From: Glandiceps talaboti
Lineage: Eukaryota > Hemichordata > Enteropneusta > Spengelidae
Length of the DNA: 64,000 nt
Direction of reading: 5' to 3'
Assembly: GCF_964340395.1 (NCBI RefSeq)
Contig: NC_135559.1
Span: forward strand, 4,241,001 to 4,305,000
The translations under genes were made by a program, and so were the position numbers. Under the pieces are notes generated by a model. The model did no database searches and was not told the origin of the DNA. It was given only the letters and a program-made list of their open reading frames with translations. Of the stretch, positions 1 to 13,830 are shown piece after piece; the first letter of the stretch is position 1; every line of letters begins with the position of its first letter.

Positions 1-2145
1 CAGTCGTCAAATATTTTTCCATTTAAATGGTACTTTGTATGTTGTGTTTCAAAATATTTTCATAGGATATCATATCCACTGCTTTGACCACCAGAAATTA
101 TATCCCCATCCCAGTATATTTAGTGTCCTTGATGCAGACAGACAATTTATATAAAGGCACTTGTAGATCACAACTGAGACTTTTTAGTATACATTTGTCA
201 AGCTATCTAGTTGAGGGAACCTCGATGCCAACAGTTATAATGCATGTAAAATTAGTTTGATACTAAAAGGACTTATTGAGTAATATTTATCATATAACAT
301 TTCTGTATCTTGGACTGATGACCATGAGAATAAAATAAAAGACATAATTTTCAAAATGGAAAACAAAATTAAAGATAACAAGATATTAAAAAATTGAAAA
401 TTTTAAAATTTAATTTCAAACAATAAAAACTTCCAAAATGCCACGATTCAATGAAATATGATATTGAATTGAATTGAATTGAAATTTATTTCCTACAAAA
501 GAGATAAACATGTACAAATAAGAAGTAAACATTAATATCCAAAAATGATTTAAAGTTGTGGGTGAGAGACTGGACAACAGATATAATGTTACTGGTATAT
601 ATAGCTTTATAAATATACAATTCGGGAAAAAAAAATGAAAGTCAAACATGAAAATTCCTAGAGTAATGAGAAAATCGGTGAATATAGGTACAATGGAATA
701 TTGTTAGCATTCTATGAAAAGAACTTTGTTGCCCAGATTGAAAAGAGGAGGTCTTCTTTGTTTGGAACTGTTTGTTGAAGTGTCCTATTTGATGTCATTG
801 GGTGAGTAATCTCACAGCTGTGGTGCTAAAGATAAGAGTGGTTGTAACAAAATGAACAATGTATGTGATTTACTGTCTCTCATCGTTTTAACACTAAACT
901 AGCTTTACAAATACAAGAATTGTATTACTTTGTCAATATATTCTTCTATTAAATGGACTGGTTTGTGATTCTTTTTGTTGCAACATGACCATTCGCTGAC
1001 AAAAACTGTGACCAGTAACAGAGCTAGACATTTGGTGTATTTGTCATGATACGGTATTCACTGTACTCTCAGTGCACTGAACTCTAGACATACTTGTATA
1101 TGCAGGGAAACTAAAGATGATAGTGTTTCCTCAGTTTTATTAGCTCTGGCACTTAGTACATCTTACTTTTAGTACAATGTCTACAGTTTGAACAAAATGA
1201 AAATAGTCTATCCAATCCATGATGGGTGAACTCTAAATGAACTTAACTGTACATACATGAAGTTGATAGCATTTCTCAGTTATCAAATAAGAAATCTTAA
1301 TATTCTGTATATTTTAAATGTAGAAATAATTATTCCAAACAAATCATAATTTTTAAAATGATGATGCCTTAACTGTAGCATTGAGTAGTTCTTTGTGTCA
1401 AATTGTTGCCATGGTAATACTGGCTACAGCATAGATGTTTCAGTGTAAGAAGTAACCTCACTATGATTGTCTGCATCTGTGTGGTAATTATAACATGCCC
1501 ATTTCAATATATTCACTGTCAGTTAGACTTTCTTTTTGAATTTATTCAGTGAGTTTTCGTAGTCATTGTGTCATTGTGTGTTGCACCGTGCAGGTTATGC
1601 ACCCACCACTAGTAGTAACGTGACATGACCTAATTCCTGTTACATTCTATAGACTGTACTCCTCGACTGGTATCAAATACATTGAAAAGCATTGTCAATT
1701 TGAGATGCTATTGTTACAAAATATACTTGCTTAAACAAGTTTTGGAGTCAGTGTGAGTATTTTTAGTCACTAACAATTTAACAAATGCTGCAGTTATTTT
1801 TGAGCTCAAACTGCTATATAACCAAAATATGGTCAGTTGGAACGGTGGTGTTTCTGGGAGATGGGGGATGGGGGTAGGGGTGGAAGGGGATGGAGCGAAG
1901 GACACTCACTCACACAGGTTTGAATACACATTATGCACCTGTGCATTTTTCATGATCTATACACACATTTTAATGATATTTATTTTGAAAGAATGAATAC
2001 AAGTTGGATGTTGTGTGTTCTGGACCTGCAACATTCTACATTAGAATTTCATTTCATTAATATTTTGCTAAGTTTAGATAAGGTGTAGAAATCTAGACTG
2101 ATTTTTTTTCACTTTCTCTTAGCATGTACTGGTAATAAGTTGCCC
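1..2145. other. Intergenic or intronic DNA, no supported gene
   Basis: AT-rich sequence without coding frames. It includes a short GAATT repeat near 464-482 that looks like the tail of a retroposon copy on the minus strand, and one X-box-like motif GTTGCCATGGTAAT at 1405-1418. Confidence 0.5.
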
Positions 2146-2151
2146 TCAGTA

Positions 2152-2548
2152 TAATTCTCGCTATCTGCAATACAATTCTATGCATCGCTAAGGAGTCAAA
2201 TGGAACGCAGTCTCGCGACCGTGCTTGCATTTGTCGACACCTACACTTCCGGTCGCCTATGTCAATACACGTGAATGTTTCTTCCCAACAGTTTAATTTG
2301 TAACAAATAAGATAAACGCAAGTTTTAAGCTCATATAATTATAGAGGTGGGAAATTTAAATATGTACAGTATCTTTCCAGAGCAAAATTACAAGAGATGT
2401 CTACAACTGAAAATAGGAAAGAAACATTCCTGTGTATTAGCATAGCCGACCGGAAGTGTAGTTGTCGACATTAGAACGCGTTGTCACGTGACTTTGTTCC
2501 ATTTGACCCCACAGTGATGTGTAGAATTGTATTGCAGGTAGCGAGAAT
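2152..2548. mobile_element. Inverted-repeat (MITE-like) element, ~397 bp
   Basis: Arms at 2152-2281 and 2421-2548 are imperfect reverse complements over about 130 bp (AATTCTCGCTAYCTGCAATA outermost; CTACACTTCCGGTCG and AATACAC...GAATGTTTC further in), around a ~140-bp centre. TCAGTA occurs at both outer edges (2146-2151 and 2549-2554), a possible 6-bp target duplication. No transposase frame. Confidence 0.8.
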
Positions 2549-2799
2549 TCAGTAGATTAGATTACCTTGCAGGAAAAACCATGTATCTGTCTGTGTGCAT
2601 TATGTATACTCTTAATTGTTCTATACACTATAGTAGGATGTCAGTGAAATTTTTGTTTTGCTGCTTTACTGCATCACTTTCACTTTATCACAGCACATCC
2701 TCAAGGCCAACATGAAGTCTTGGAAATTACTGGTACATACTCTTTATTAACCAGCAGTTTTGCATATCCAGGGTTCAAAATAAGTAGTCAAGGGCACAA

Positions 2800-3390
2800 A
2801 AGACTACTAAACATTGTAGCTAGGATATGAAACTAGCAGAAACCAGGGTATATAGACTACAAAATATCACATCTATACTACCAAACAGGTAGGTTTACTG
2901 CTACCAAATTAGCAGTAGATCAGTGCATATAGACCGCTAATATTGTATCTAGACTACCAAATTAGCAGTAGATCAGTGCACATAGACTACTAAACATTGC
3001 ATCTAAACTACCAAATTAGCAGTAGTCCAAGGCACATAGACCGCTAAACATTGTATCTAGACTACCAAATTAGCAGTAAATCAGTGCATATAAACTGCTA
3101 AACATTGTATCTAGACTACCAAATTAGCAGTAGATCAGTGCACATAGACCACTAAATATTGTATCTAGACTATCAAATAGCAGTAGTCCAGGGTATGTAG
3201 ACTACTAAACATTGTATCTAGACTACCAAATTAGCAGTAGTCCAGGACACATAGACTACTAATGTATCTAGACTACCAAATTAGCAGTAGTCCAAGGCAC
3301 ATACCCCGGTAGACTACTAAACATTGTATCTAGACTACCAAATTAGCAGTAGTCCAAGCGCATAGACTACTAAACTTTGTATCTAGATGT
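2800..3390. repeat. ~54-bp minisatellite
   Basis: About nine to ten units containing ACTACCAAATTAGCAGTAG followed by GACTACTAAACATTGTATCT. Spacing is close to 54 bp in the core (2905-3388), with diverged units at the left edge. Confidence 0.93.
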
Positions 3391-4177
3391 CTAAGCTGAA
3401 ACTCAAGCACTGGTATACAATCTGAAAGTGAATTGAAAGTCATTCATTAAATTTTGTAGGTAGGGATAATTTTATTAATAGTAAACATACAATGTATGAC
3501 TATGAGTGCAAAGATATCATTCTAAATATTATATAAACCAAACAGGAAGTGAAAAGAGAATTGAAACTCCTCAGATTGAAGGAAGTTTTTATGAAATAAG
3601 ATTTTATTCTGTAGCATCACGATTGATGTATTATTAAGACTTTTGAAAGGTACATGTACAAGTAATGCTAATAGGACATAAAACACTAGAAAAAGTTATG
3701 TGGGTGACTGTATTATTAAATTCAGTTACTGAATATAATTTTTCAATCAGATGTACAGCATCATATTCCTTCAAATTTGTTAAAATATTAGTAGTTAGAC
3801 ACTGTATATGGTAATTAGAGGTTGATTTTATCCATAACTATAGTAAGCAGTGGAGATTGTGATCATGTTAGGGTACTGATTTTAAAGTGTGGACCCAAAA
3901 AGAAATTTGATAAGATTTATTGTACCATAGTATTATGTGTACAGCTTTACAAAATTTCTTTGTGATTCAGTTCTATTCAGGATGTACAATGTTATGATTA
4001 AGTCTTAATATCTAACAAAACAGTTTCAAAAATTTTCCAGTTGCAGCTAGTTTAGTACAGTTGTGTATGCTATCTAATCAGCAGGTTTCTTTGGAGTGGG
4101 GCTCTCTATCCACAGGATATACAAGTTTTCCTAGAAGTGAAATAAGAGAAACAAGTAAAAATAGGCATCATATAAAG

Positions 4178-4388
4178 TCAGCAGGAAACATCTTTACCAG
4201 GAACTATACAAGCAGTCAACCAATCAGTGGAAACTTTCTAAAGGCTTCACACTGACCTCAAAATACACATAGTTTTTAAGAAGTGGAAGATAAGTCAACA
4301 GGAAGCATCTATACCAGGAAAGAACTAGACATTATCAGTAGTCAACCAATCAGGCGATCCTTTCAAGTGCTTCACATTAATTGACCCT
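4178..4388. repeat. Local ~105-bp direct duplication
   Basis: GTCAGCAGGAAACATCTTTA... to ...GGCTTCACACT (4178-4252) recurs diverged at 4288-4380 (GTCAACAGGAAGCATCTATA, CAACCAATCAG, GTGCTTCACATT). Confidence 0.65.
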
Positions 4389-4423
4389 TGGATATACAAT
4401 TTTTCTTTTAGAAAGTAGTCGCT

Positions 4424-4499
4424 GTTACCCAGACTCCTCGTTTGGAGCTCATGCTTAATAACAACTACCAGAGCCCCCAGCGACAAGAGTTTGGGTAAC
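4424..4499. repeat. Short imperfect inverted repeat
   Basis: GTTACCCAGACTCCTCG on the left pairs with CGACAAGAGTTTGGGTAAC on the right, about 40 bp apart. Possible small foldback element; mismatched and gapped. Confidence 0.4.
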
Positions 4500-4997
4500 C
4501 AAGACTAGAGAAAAAAAAGAAAATTTGAGAGGAAACTTACCAGGAAGAAGGAACTAAATAAATGAAATAGTGACTAACAAGTGGTAGAAATTGATATTAT
4601 ATTAAGCAAGCATTCCAATTTTTAAAGGATTCAAAGTTGTCACACACAGAGACATTTTAATGTAATGGTACATTACGCTTCAGAACATCGCTGACATATC
4701 ACAGGCACCTGTGGACAAATAAAATTATTGAGATTTAAACACTGTATGTTCTCCAGGAACTTTTGAATGTTGCAAGCATGCTGTTACTTTGTTTATTGTC
4801 TGGGTTGTATAGACACAACACAAGTTCTTATAAGTTGTAGTCATTGAAGCAGAAATAGAGAGATACTGTTGTCTCTAAATATTTAGGCCCCTGGAGTTCC
4901 CACAGTGTTGGAGTTAAGTGATGCTTACACACATGGGAATTTAGTAGGTGATAATCGTACAAGGACATGGTATTATGTAATATGTCTGGGTTTATCC

Positions 4998-5134
4998 CAA
5001 TCTGATTAAAATCCGATGTAGATGTCCGCTAATCATTCATTGCTATTTTACCTTCGTTATTTTGCTTGAATTGACCTTTGTGGTACATGTTTATGTTTTT
5101 ATCCTGATTAGCCGACATCGATTTTAATCAGATT
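4998..5134. mobile_element. 137-bp MITE with 11-bp target duplication
   Basis: Terminal arms AATCTGATTAAAATC near the left end and GATTTTAATCAGATT at the right end are inverted, extending inward through GATGT and GCTAATCA/TGATTAGC. The element is flanked by identical TGGGTTTATCC at 4987-4997 and 5135-5145. Confidence 0.82.
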
Positions 5135-5145
5135 TGGGTTTATCC

Positions 5146-8100
5146 AAGGACAGGAAGATACATACTAGGGCTTAATCATTCTTAGATAGGTACTAGTGCT
5201 TAAGCATTCTAGAGAAGTATCATCTGTAGGTTGGTTTTTGTGTGGGTTAGAGTATGAAAAATTGATGCAGGGTTATTTTTAACAAGCATTGAATCCATAC
5301 CCTCAGGGCATGAAGCAGCAGGAAATAACTTCATCAGGCAATATGAATCAGAAGCTAGCATAAAACACAACATATTGGGTCATTAAGGTCTGCATTATTT
5401 TGTCTGAAGATTTCACTTACAATTTGTGATATCAAAGTCACAATTTTATATCAGACAGTTGCACAAACAACATATCTTCCTTACTCAAATATTTGCTTAG
5501 TTAACTCAATTGCTTCCATCTTTGTAACAGGAATAATTGAACTAATACAGGGGCATTGGAGCCATACTAACTTGACGGCATCTATTTCCTATATACTTAC
5601 TGTAGGTCAGAACAGGCCTTCAGGCTAACTGACGGCCATTTTATATCCTGAAGTAAGTAATAGTTACTGTAGTTTTAATTAGATAACTTGGATCATGGGC
5701 TATGAGCAAAGGAGAGATGTAAGGATAGATGTATGCATTTGATTATTATCAAACATTGCTTTTACTGTACACAGCTGTTCGGTCTAGTGCTATCCATGGC
5801 ATCGAATCTCAAGATCTCTCGGGTCAGAGATGATTTTATACCACCATGTGACTAGTTTATCTCAAGAATTGACAATCATATTATCACCAACAGAATTCAA
5901 ATTGTTCATTTGTGTTTGAATATCTAGGAACAATTATTAGCCCATACTCTACCAGACTCAGCATAATAACTTAAAGATATGGTCAACAGTCCATTAATGC
6001 TTTACATAGAATTTAGGAATGTTTTACTTGAAGTTAGTTTATCAGCTTCTTATACCCAAATCAGTTCACACGTATGGTTAACAAATATCAGTTCTAATCA
6101 TAGATCCTACACGTGTAGGGTCTATGTTCTAATTAAGTTATATACATGCAAATGTATGGTGTCATTTTAAAACAAGCTTAAAGTTGCTCCAGGCATCAGT
6201 GAAGAGTATGCAATAAATATGTTAAATAATACACAACTATAAAGGCCATATGCAAATATGTTGGGCTTCCTAATGGAAAAAGTGTGTTTGACATCTCTGT
6301 TAGTTTTCTTTCTATTCCAGGTCAAACTAGTCATTAGTTATTTAAATAATTAAAAAAAATCTAAAGTCGCAGTTTTGTTGAAATATATGCAATCAGAGCC
6401 ATAGTTCATTTGTATTGAAACTAACAGATCAAACAGGACTGCATGTAAAGGAAGTCAGACATGACGATGTCTTTTCTTCTCTTGTTCTTGCTATTTCATA
6501 TACCATATATTCAGGATGTGCTACAAACATGTAGTGTTTTTGAACTCTAGTAATACAAGGGAAATCTGATTTCCATACCTTGCACCATGGTATAATGAGG
6601 AATGCTGGTGAAATAAATTACTTAATGCTGTTTTTCCCAACTTGTAGTTTTTTCTGTACAAACAAATACTCCAAGTAGAAAGAGGATTTTAATCAGATAG
6701 AGTTTACCTACCTAGTAACCAAAAACAATGAATACAGTTTAAAACTATGCAAACTGTTCAAGCTGTGATGTATTCTTTGGCAGCATGATACCAAGGGATT
6801 GAAAATTGATCAAAATTAGTTGTTTGATCTTTCAGCTTCAAAGTAAATATATGCCAGTCAGTGTCAAAGGTGAATGACCTCTTTGATGGGCTTCATGGGT
6901 ATTCAATCATGCATGTACAAAGCTGTTTTTCTATATGAGGATCCAACTCAGCTCAGCTTGTGGAAGAAATCTGTCCTAGTCAAATAATGTTCTATGATTG
7001 ACCTTGTGTATTAGATAGGGGAATAGTTTAGATTGCAATTATTGAAATAACAAGTTTTCAAGATTTAATAGATTTGACTTGCTGTCCCTGGATATTATAG
7101 GAAATTATATATTTATGGTAGAAGCTGGAAAAATATTTTTTCTTGAATAACAGTGTAGGGTTGTTTGGTGAGTAGAACTGCTTTACCAGTTGTTAATATC
7201 AATAATTTCAATGTTTCCAACTTTCCATCCACCCATCATTCCTACGCATCATTGACACCCCCACATTCTCACCCACCATTCCCACCCATCATTCACACCC
7301 CCACATTCCCATGTGAGTGTCACTCGCAAAATATATTACTCTAACTTGACATACATGTAGGTAAACACATTCAAAGTTTCCAGCTTTCAATCCACAATTC
7401 CCACCCCCATATTCCCATATGAGATTTATGTTTGCTTGATCATCAGCAAAGATATTGCTTACTAATTTAAAATAGGCAATAAATTTGTTGTTTTCAGCTT
7501 TACATCCGTCTATCATATCTCTACTCCCATATAATTTCAATTTGTTAGATAAAATATCGGGTATACATTTGTGTAATTCAAAATTTGTTTCAGTTCAGAG
7601 AATTTCAATTTCTCTGATCTCTATGCACCTACCATGAATTATTCACCTGAAGGGTATGTAACAACATGTACTGGTACTATAGAGATTGCCTAGTCATTCA
7701 GAATTGATAGATACACTACAAACTACTAATTAAAATTACCCCATAGACAGCAATGACATTGAAGGACATCTTTAAGATTTTTCAGATTCTTCGAGTGTAT
7801 GGAAATAACTGTCCTGTAGTAGCAAGACAGTATCATTTTATATTGGCTGGTCAAAGTAAAATGGCCTGTATACCTAGGGCAGTACTATTTTTGACAATTA
7901 TAAATTCTCCCCCCTCAAATGACCTAAAATACCACGTACATGGGTACATATACTGTACCTCACGAGTTCGTAGTGTAAATATGTGACCAAGACTAGATTC
8001 TTAGTGCCAACTAGGTTCACAGCACAGGCACGTCTTAGTCAAAGTAGTCACTCCAAATATTATGTAATGTAGTAAAAATATCTGATGAGAGAATTTGAGT

Positions 8101-8240
8101 CAAGTTAAAGTAAGAATACCTGACTGAAGTGAAGAATGCACTGAACTCGGTAAACATGCACATGTTGTGTACCTTAACTTGATTTTTTAACCCCCCAAAA
8201 ATGTAATATTATTTAAAATTGATCCCTGAAATCTAGGGAT
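5146..8240. other. Non-coding stretch
   Basis: No supported gene. The region 7200-7540 holds three diverged copies of a pyrimidine-rich unit (TTTCCARCTTTCMATCCAC followed by CCCACCCCCATATTCCCAT). Otherwise nothing recognisable. Confidence 0.5.
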
Positions 8241-8427
8241 CAACTATTTTTTCTTGTACCAGATGATTTACATGACTATAAATCCTTGGCATTTACAAAC
8301 ACAGATAACAGATACTAAATATACACTCTGACTCAAATATACTTGTAGATGGTACATGTACTAATTTTAGAATCCAAGATGTCTCCAAGTATGTTAATTG
8401 AATACAAATCATAAGGGGTTGGTTGAT

Positions 8428-8493
8428 GCTATTCTCGGCTTCAAATCTCATGATCTATCTTTGCCCAAGAAGAGATTCGAAGCCAAGGATAGC
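8428..8493. repeat. 66-bp hairpin
   Basis: GCTATTCTCGGCTTCAAATC(TC) pairs with the 22 bases ending at 8493 (reverse complement GCTATCCTTGGCTTCGAATC(TC)) with four mismatches and a 22-base loop. A related half-copy is near 5774-5805. Confidence 0.65.
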
Positions 8494-8634
8494 CTGACAC
8501 CAGATGAAGGAGAAATCAAAAGACTGTTTATTTGACAGTGAAAGTTCTTGTGTTGAAATAATTTGTATATAGTTCTATAAATAGTTGGCCGGCAAAGATG
8601 AAATCTACCATTAGGCCTAAAAATGAACAATTGA

Positions 8635-8911
8635 GTTTTTCCAATTACTCTCAATTTTAGAATAGATGGGGTAGGTAGATTTCTTTTTAGATTTTTTTTT
8701 CATATTCTTTTCCATATTGTGTCTGCATTTTGTTTTTTCCCATCAGATGTATAGACATTACAGATTGTCATTTTAAGTTGTCAGTTTTCGCATCCACTAT
8801 TTCTTGCGAGACTCACAATTTTCATGATTTTATCATTTTTTTCTCGAATATGTAAAAAAGGTTATGGTCGGCAGTGAAAAACTACGTGGGGTCAGGTAAC
8901 CGGAACTAAAC
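8635..8911 (+). mobile_element. Dispersed GTKTGGTTCC-ended repeat, copy 1
   Basis: It shares with copies at 14.3 and 19.5 kb: CAATTTTAGAATAGATGGGG, a T-rich block, CATCAGATGTA...CATTACAGATT, CGCATCCACTATTTCTTGCG, a TCTCGAATA block and GTGGGGTCAGGTAACCGGAA. Diverged at the left end. Confidence 0.8.
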
Positions 8912-9179
8912 TGTTTTTTTTTTTTTAGGCCTTACCGGTAACTGCAACATTCATTCTTAAACATGATGATATATGTATACGAATCTCTGACATATTTGCA
9001 CACACAGACACTAAATATACTCTCAAATACTTGTAGATAATACTTAATACAAGAATCCAAGATGTCTCAGGCAAGTCAAGTACCCCATTAAGTAGCTAAT
9101 GTACATGTAGCTTGATAACAGTATAGAAGCCCAAAGACAGTTTATTTGACAGTGAATTTACATGTGGTGAAATTTCAAA

Positions 9180-10248
9180 AATATGTAGTTATTTTCTCAT
9201 CTGACATTTTAACATTTGATATTTACATATTTTTTAAAGTAGCTATTGACATATTCAAAAGTCCTCATTGACAAAATGATACTAAAGGTGAACAGAGTTG
9301 AGACTGATATTCTTAGCATAAAATATGACCTTTCAATCTAAAAATAACTGGTTGTAAGAATAATTCAAAAAAACAATTTCACTACATCAGTACATGCAAG
9401 TAATACTCAGAGGCTACGTCTGAAGTTGAAAATTTACACTAGTTAACACATTTTGATTAGAATTAAAAAAAGTCTGCTCAAAATTATTGTTGTAGGAAAC
9501 TTGCACATGCGCAAAAATATTGTCATTGATGAGTCATTTGAATGATTTAAAAGTTAGAAAAAATACTTTGTGTTGGATGAGTCATTTATGGATGATGTAT
9601 GATTCTTCTGTTGTATTCATTTAAAACTATTTATATCTTTCTATGTGCAGTCTTTCTCCTTCATTGACTTTTGTTGACAGAGTTCATCAGAAGTTCAGAA
9701 GATGTTTGTTGCATTCATAATCATGTATAACATTGTGGTCATGAAACTTGTTATTTCCACAAATATTACAAAATGTTTGGGGTAATAATGCTAATCTTGG
9801 TTTAATTGTAGCAACTAAAGTTTTAAAGGAAACTGTTTCCTGAGAATTATAATTTCTGTACACTTTCCTACACATAGCTGTGATTTGATACACATGAGTA
9901 CACAGTGTTTGGTAAGGTTTTGAACCATTGAAATATAGAGGTGGAAAACCAAAAAACCAAACTTGTCATCACACCATAAGTGTGTTTATGCCACTACATG
10001 TACATTGTATATATTTAACAGAGGCACTATGTGTTTAGTAGAGAGATGAAAATGGAAACTTGTGAATAAGAAGGTACCAGCTCAATGAACCCATAATGGT
10101 TGGATGGTTGGTTTTTACATTGTGAGACCTTTGTGTGACATTGCAGCAAATAACATCACATAGTTGTATACACACTGGATAGTGACTAGGCATTTCTATG
10201 ATATGGCTGATTCGTAAAGACAATACTGGCGTCGGTGGATGGGGGGGG

Positions 10249-10307
<59 letters not shown>

Positions 10308-12290
10308 ATCAAATTAATGAACAACAATATAAACTTCTAAAATGTCAATATCTATTTTCATGGAAAGACGAGGTGAGGTATTGAAAGAAATGTTAGGAAA
10401 TGGAGATTGAAAATATTGGTGTTAGGAGTGTATTCATGTGCCTCTACCGCTCAGTTTCCTCACCAAGCATTGATTGTGTAATTGTTATCATAACTTTTAG
10501 TTATTTAAATCCAGGGATTCTATCTTTAGAATAGGTAAAAAAGTATTACCGGTACTTTAGTTCTTTTGCAAGTCATGGGTATTTATGTCTCCCGTTGTCT
10601 GAAGCAGCAGGAGCAGTGACACATAAAAAGTGAAAGTATGAAAGACCTGAGACATACCTACTGTAAGTATGTCTTGTTGACGAGTACAGAAAATATTGCA
10701 AAGTGATATGATATACCAATAATTGAAAACAAGTCAAGTGTGAAAACACTGATAAGATATGTACCTGTCATATACAATGTATCATGTAAATACCTTTGAT
10801 CTAACGCCTGTAAAGAATGTAATCCTGTCTGTGCATACGTCCACAATACATTTATATGCAATAAATTCACTTAACCCCAATGTTTGAATCCTACAGTTGT
10901 GAATTACTACTTATCAGTGGAATCTAATGATTTATCATAAATTAGAGTCATTCTTATGTACAGTCCTGACCAACTTTTTATGTAGCTCTACCAGACAACT
11001 GTTTTTCACATCTAAATTTTAGTCAGACTCCTAATCTAACATGGGCCTTTAAGGTCATTCAATCTTTGCTTTACAATGCTTGAATGACCTTACAAGTTAG
11101 ATTGGCAGAGATATGACATGTACATTTGTAAATATTTTAACTGTATTTCAAAGGGTTGGTTTATTCTTTCAGGAAAATGGCATTGATATTCAACAAATGC
11201 TCCATATAGTTGTATTGTTTGTGTCCTGGTATTGTGTATTACTATAATTTACATTTAGTCTTCCAAATTTCAAACTGAAAAATTGTGCTAGGTTGCAAGA
11301 AAAAAGAAAATTGTGAGAAAATTGACCTTTTCAATACCGCTAGGCAGATTTTTTTTGGAATTTCTCTCATAGATCTTTACAAATGACATTGAGTGATTTG
11401 TAGATTAATCTGTTTTATAATGTACTTTCCGTGTAAATCTACACAATGTGGGCCACTTTATACTTTCATGTAAGGGTGAATCCCTACGAGAAAACACCAG
11501 ATATAAAGAATGTACTAAGTATTTGACACTCCATTAGGTATTCATACAAATGCACCAAGACATTTACAAAGTCTTGATCTTATCCTGTCAACAATTAACA
11601 AGTACATTTTCCTTTTCATCCAATTCTGTGCTAGAAATTGTAAGTAATCTAGATTTGTGAATGTACTGCTTTGGGGTCACTGACATTGAAATGTGATAGG
11701 ACAGCTGCATGTACTCTAGTCGTGTATGATTTAGTATACATATATGAAACGTGCACTGGCTGCAACAGGAACTTTTTTTTTCATCAAATAACCAATATAT
11801 TCACTAAAAATTAGTCAATTACCAGAAATCTGAAGAAAGACATTGTTAATTAGTAGTCAATATTATATGTAGGTAGTGTAAAGGCAAGTTGAAATATTGA
11901 CTGAAAGTTTGGTTTTGAATCTGTCCCTATGTTAAAACTGTACTAGTTGTAACTGGAGTGTCATTTTTCGATCAGACAACCACAATATATTCACTGAAAA
12001 TTGTTAAAATACCAATAATTATACATTGTATGTTTTAATCAGTGGGCTATATTAATTATCCATAAGCCGTACAGGAAGAGGTTGAAATTGTGATCACCGT
12101 TGAGGGCGCTGATATTTGGGTGCAGACCCAAAAATCAATTTGCCACACAAATGCATTTACCCACAGGTGATTCAATACTTTTCAAGGTGTATGATGCTAG
12201 GACTAGTAGGAGTAAATTATTATAACTAACAAAAGCAGTTTTAAAAAAAATGTTCTGCTGCAACTAATACATGCACGTACATTTTGTATC
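9180..12290. other. Non-coding stretch with local duplications
   Basis: No supported gene. Segments near 11740-11840 and 11935-12010 are a diverged local duplication (AATATATTCACTRAAAATT). The part 12050-12260 is related to 3800-4060 (TTATCCATAA, GTGATCA, GACCCAAAAA, CTAACAAAA.CAGTTT), indicating a dispersed repeat of about 220-250 bp. Confidence 0.5.
10249..10308 (+). repeat. (TTG)n microsatellite
   Basis: About 20 uninterrupted TTG/GTT units preceded by a run of G. Confidence 0.97.
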
Positions 12291-12299
12291 TACGAAAGG

Positions 12300-12450
12300 T
12301 ACATACATAAATTTTATATCATACACATGTCTATGAAATACACACGTAAAGTTTATATCATACACACGTCTATGAAATACACACGTAAAGTTTATATCAT
12401 ACACACGTCTATGAAATACACACATAAAGTTTATATCATACACATAGATA
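12300..12450. repeat. 39-bp tandem repeat, ~4 units
   Basis: Unit TTTATATCATACACACGTCT then ATGAAATACACACGTAAAG repeats head to tail from about 12313 to 12446. Confidence 0.93.
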
Positions 12451-13083
12451 TGATTGATTATCGACATCGTTGCAAACCATGGCCTGTTTTACGGCAACGT
12501 TCTTAACGTGCCTTCCACAGGAGGCTCGAAATGTAACGGTAGAAATTATAACTCTGGTTTGCGAGAATGGATTATCCAACATGTATTTCCTTGTCAACCC
12601 TAAACAGTTTCCTTTAGGATGAGCAAATACTGATTCAGAAGTACTTGTATGTGAAAAATTGGATGAATTTTTCTGTATTAAACAACATACCTGTTATAAC
12701 ACCCCCCATAAAACATATCAATTCTCAATTTGAAGATATGTAATTGCCATCACATGTATTAGTTTGCTTGTTCTTGGTATACATGCACATACATGATCAG
12801 AGATGAATATATAGAAACTAAGAAATAAAACTTGATGGTTTAATATATTTAAATTTAAATTTGTATTTCTTCAATAGATTCTAGGATAACAAGGAGAGTG
12901 CCAATAGTATTCCTTTTACAATGATTCCTGAATACTATAATGTAGTCTAGCCATGCTGTTAAAAAACGAATGATTAACGTTTACATGATGTATGGTGTAT
13001 GGAGGACGCAATTTATATAGATGAAAACTTCATCAAATTTATATTGAAACACAGGAAATCCTGCAACAGAAGTGAACCTGTAT

Positions 13084-13200
13084 GTTATTATTATTATTAT
13101 TATAGTCTTTAATTCGGACAACAACGTCCATATAAATATATGTTACAGAAAAGCTACATTACTGATGTTCTTAAATATAAGAATCTAATTTAACATATAA
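13084..13200 (-). mobile_element. Possible LINE 3' tail
   Basis: (TAT)n followed by AGTCTTTAATTCGGACAACA and CGTCCATATAAATATATG resembles a minus-strand 3' end of a non-LTR retrotransposon with a microsatellite tail. No coding part remains. Confidence 0.35.
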
Positions 13201-13816
13201 ATTAAACAAAAAGTAACTTGTCCCATAATTCCACCATATGGGTTATGTAGGCCAGGTCAGATGTTTAGAGGAAAATCAGCAAAAAACTTGAATAAACTGA
13301 GGAATGATTTGATGAAAACTGAAAAGGGAATTGTAAAATGATACCAGTGACTAAATTTGCCATGAATGGATAATACAAAATGAAAATTTTGATAGGATAT
13401 TGATTATTTTGTCATAACTGATTACTCAGAAGGGATAATATGAAAAGGTGGACCTTGATAGGGTTTGGTCATTTCAATTATTACTGCAGACTGAGAATGC
13501 AATTTACTTGTTAGGAAATTAAATTGCCCCCAAACATGTCGACAAAGCACTAACTGTTTGGCTGTCTTTCCACATTACTCAGTGTCACAAATACAGCCTT
13601 ATGATTTCAACGAATGAAACATAAAATGGCAGTTAATATGTGTGTTTTTGTTACATTTAGGAACACTAAATTATGCCCAATACGACAGCATAAAAATGCA
13701 ATATTAAATCACAAAATCAAGCAAGTTTACACATTATGCATTAAATTTATTCAAATCCCATACCATGTGTGCCTGTATGACAGAAAGGTTTAGCAGGCTA
13801 TCAAAGGCATAATTAT

Positions 13817-13830
13817 GTTACCTTGGTAAC
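13817..13830. promoter_or_regulatory. X-box-like palindrome
   Basis: GTTACCTTGGTAAC fits the RFX X-box consensus GTNRCC-NN-RGYAAC exactly. It is isolated, so the functional value is uncertain. Confidence 0.4.

Larger units (their letters stand above)
8275..9150. repeat. Pair of local direct repeats (8275-8560 and 8985-9160)
   Basis: ATACTTGTAGATGGTACATG/AGAATCCAAGATGTCTC and GTTTATTTGACAGTGAA occur in both segments in the same order, about 700 bp apart. The dispersed element at 8635-8911 lies between them. Confidence 0.65.
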
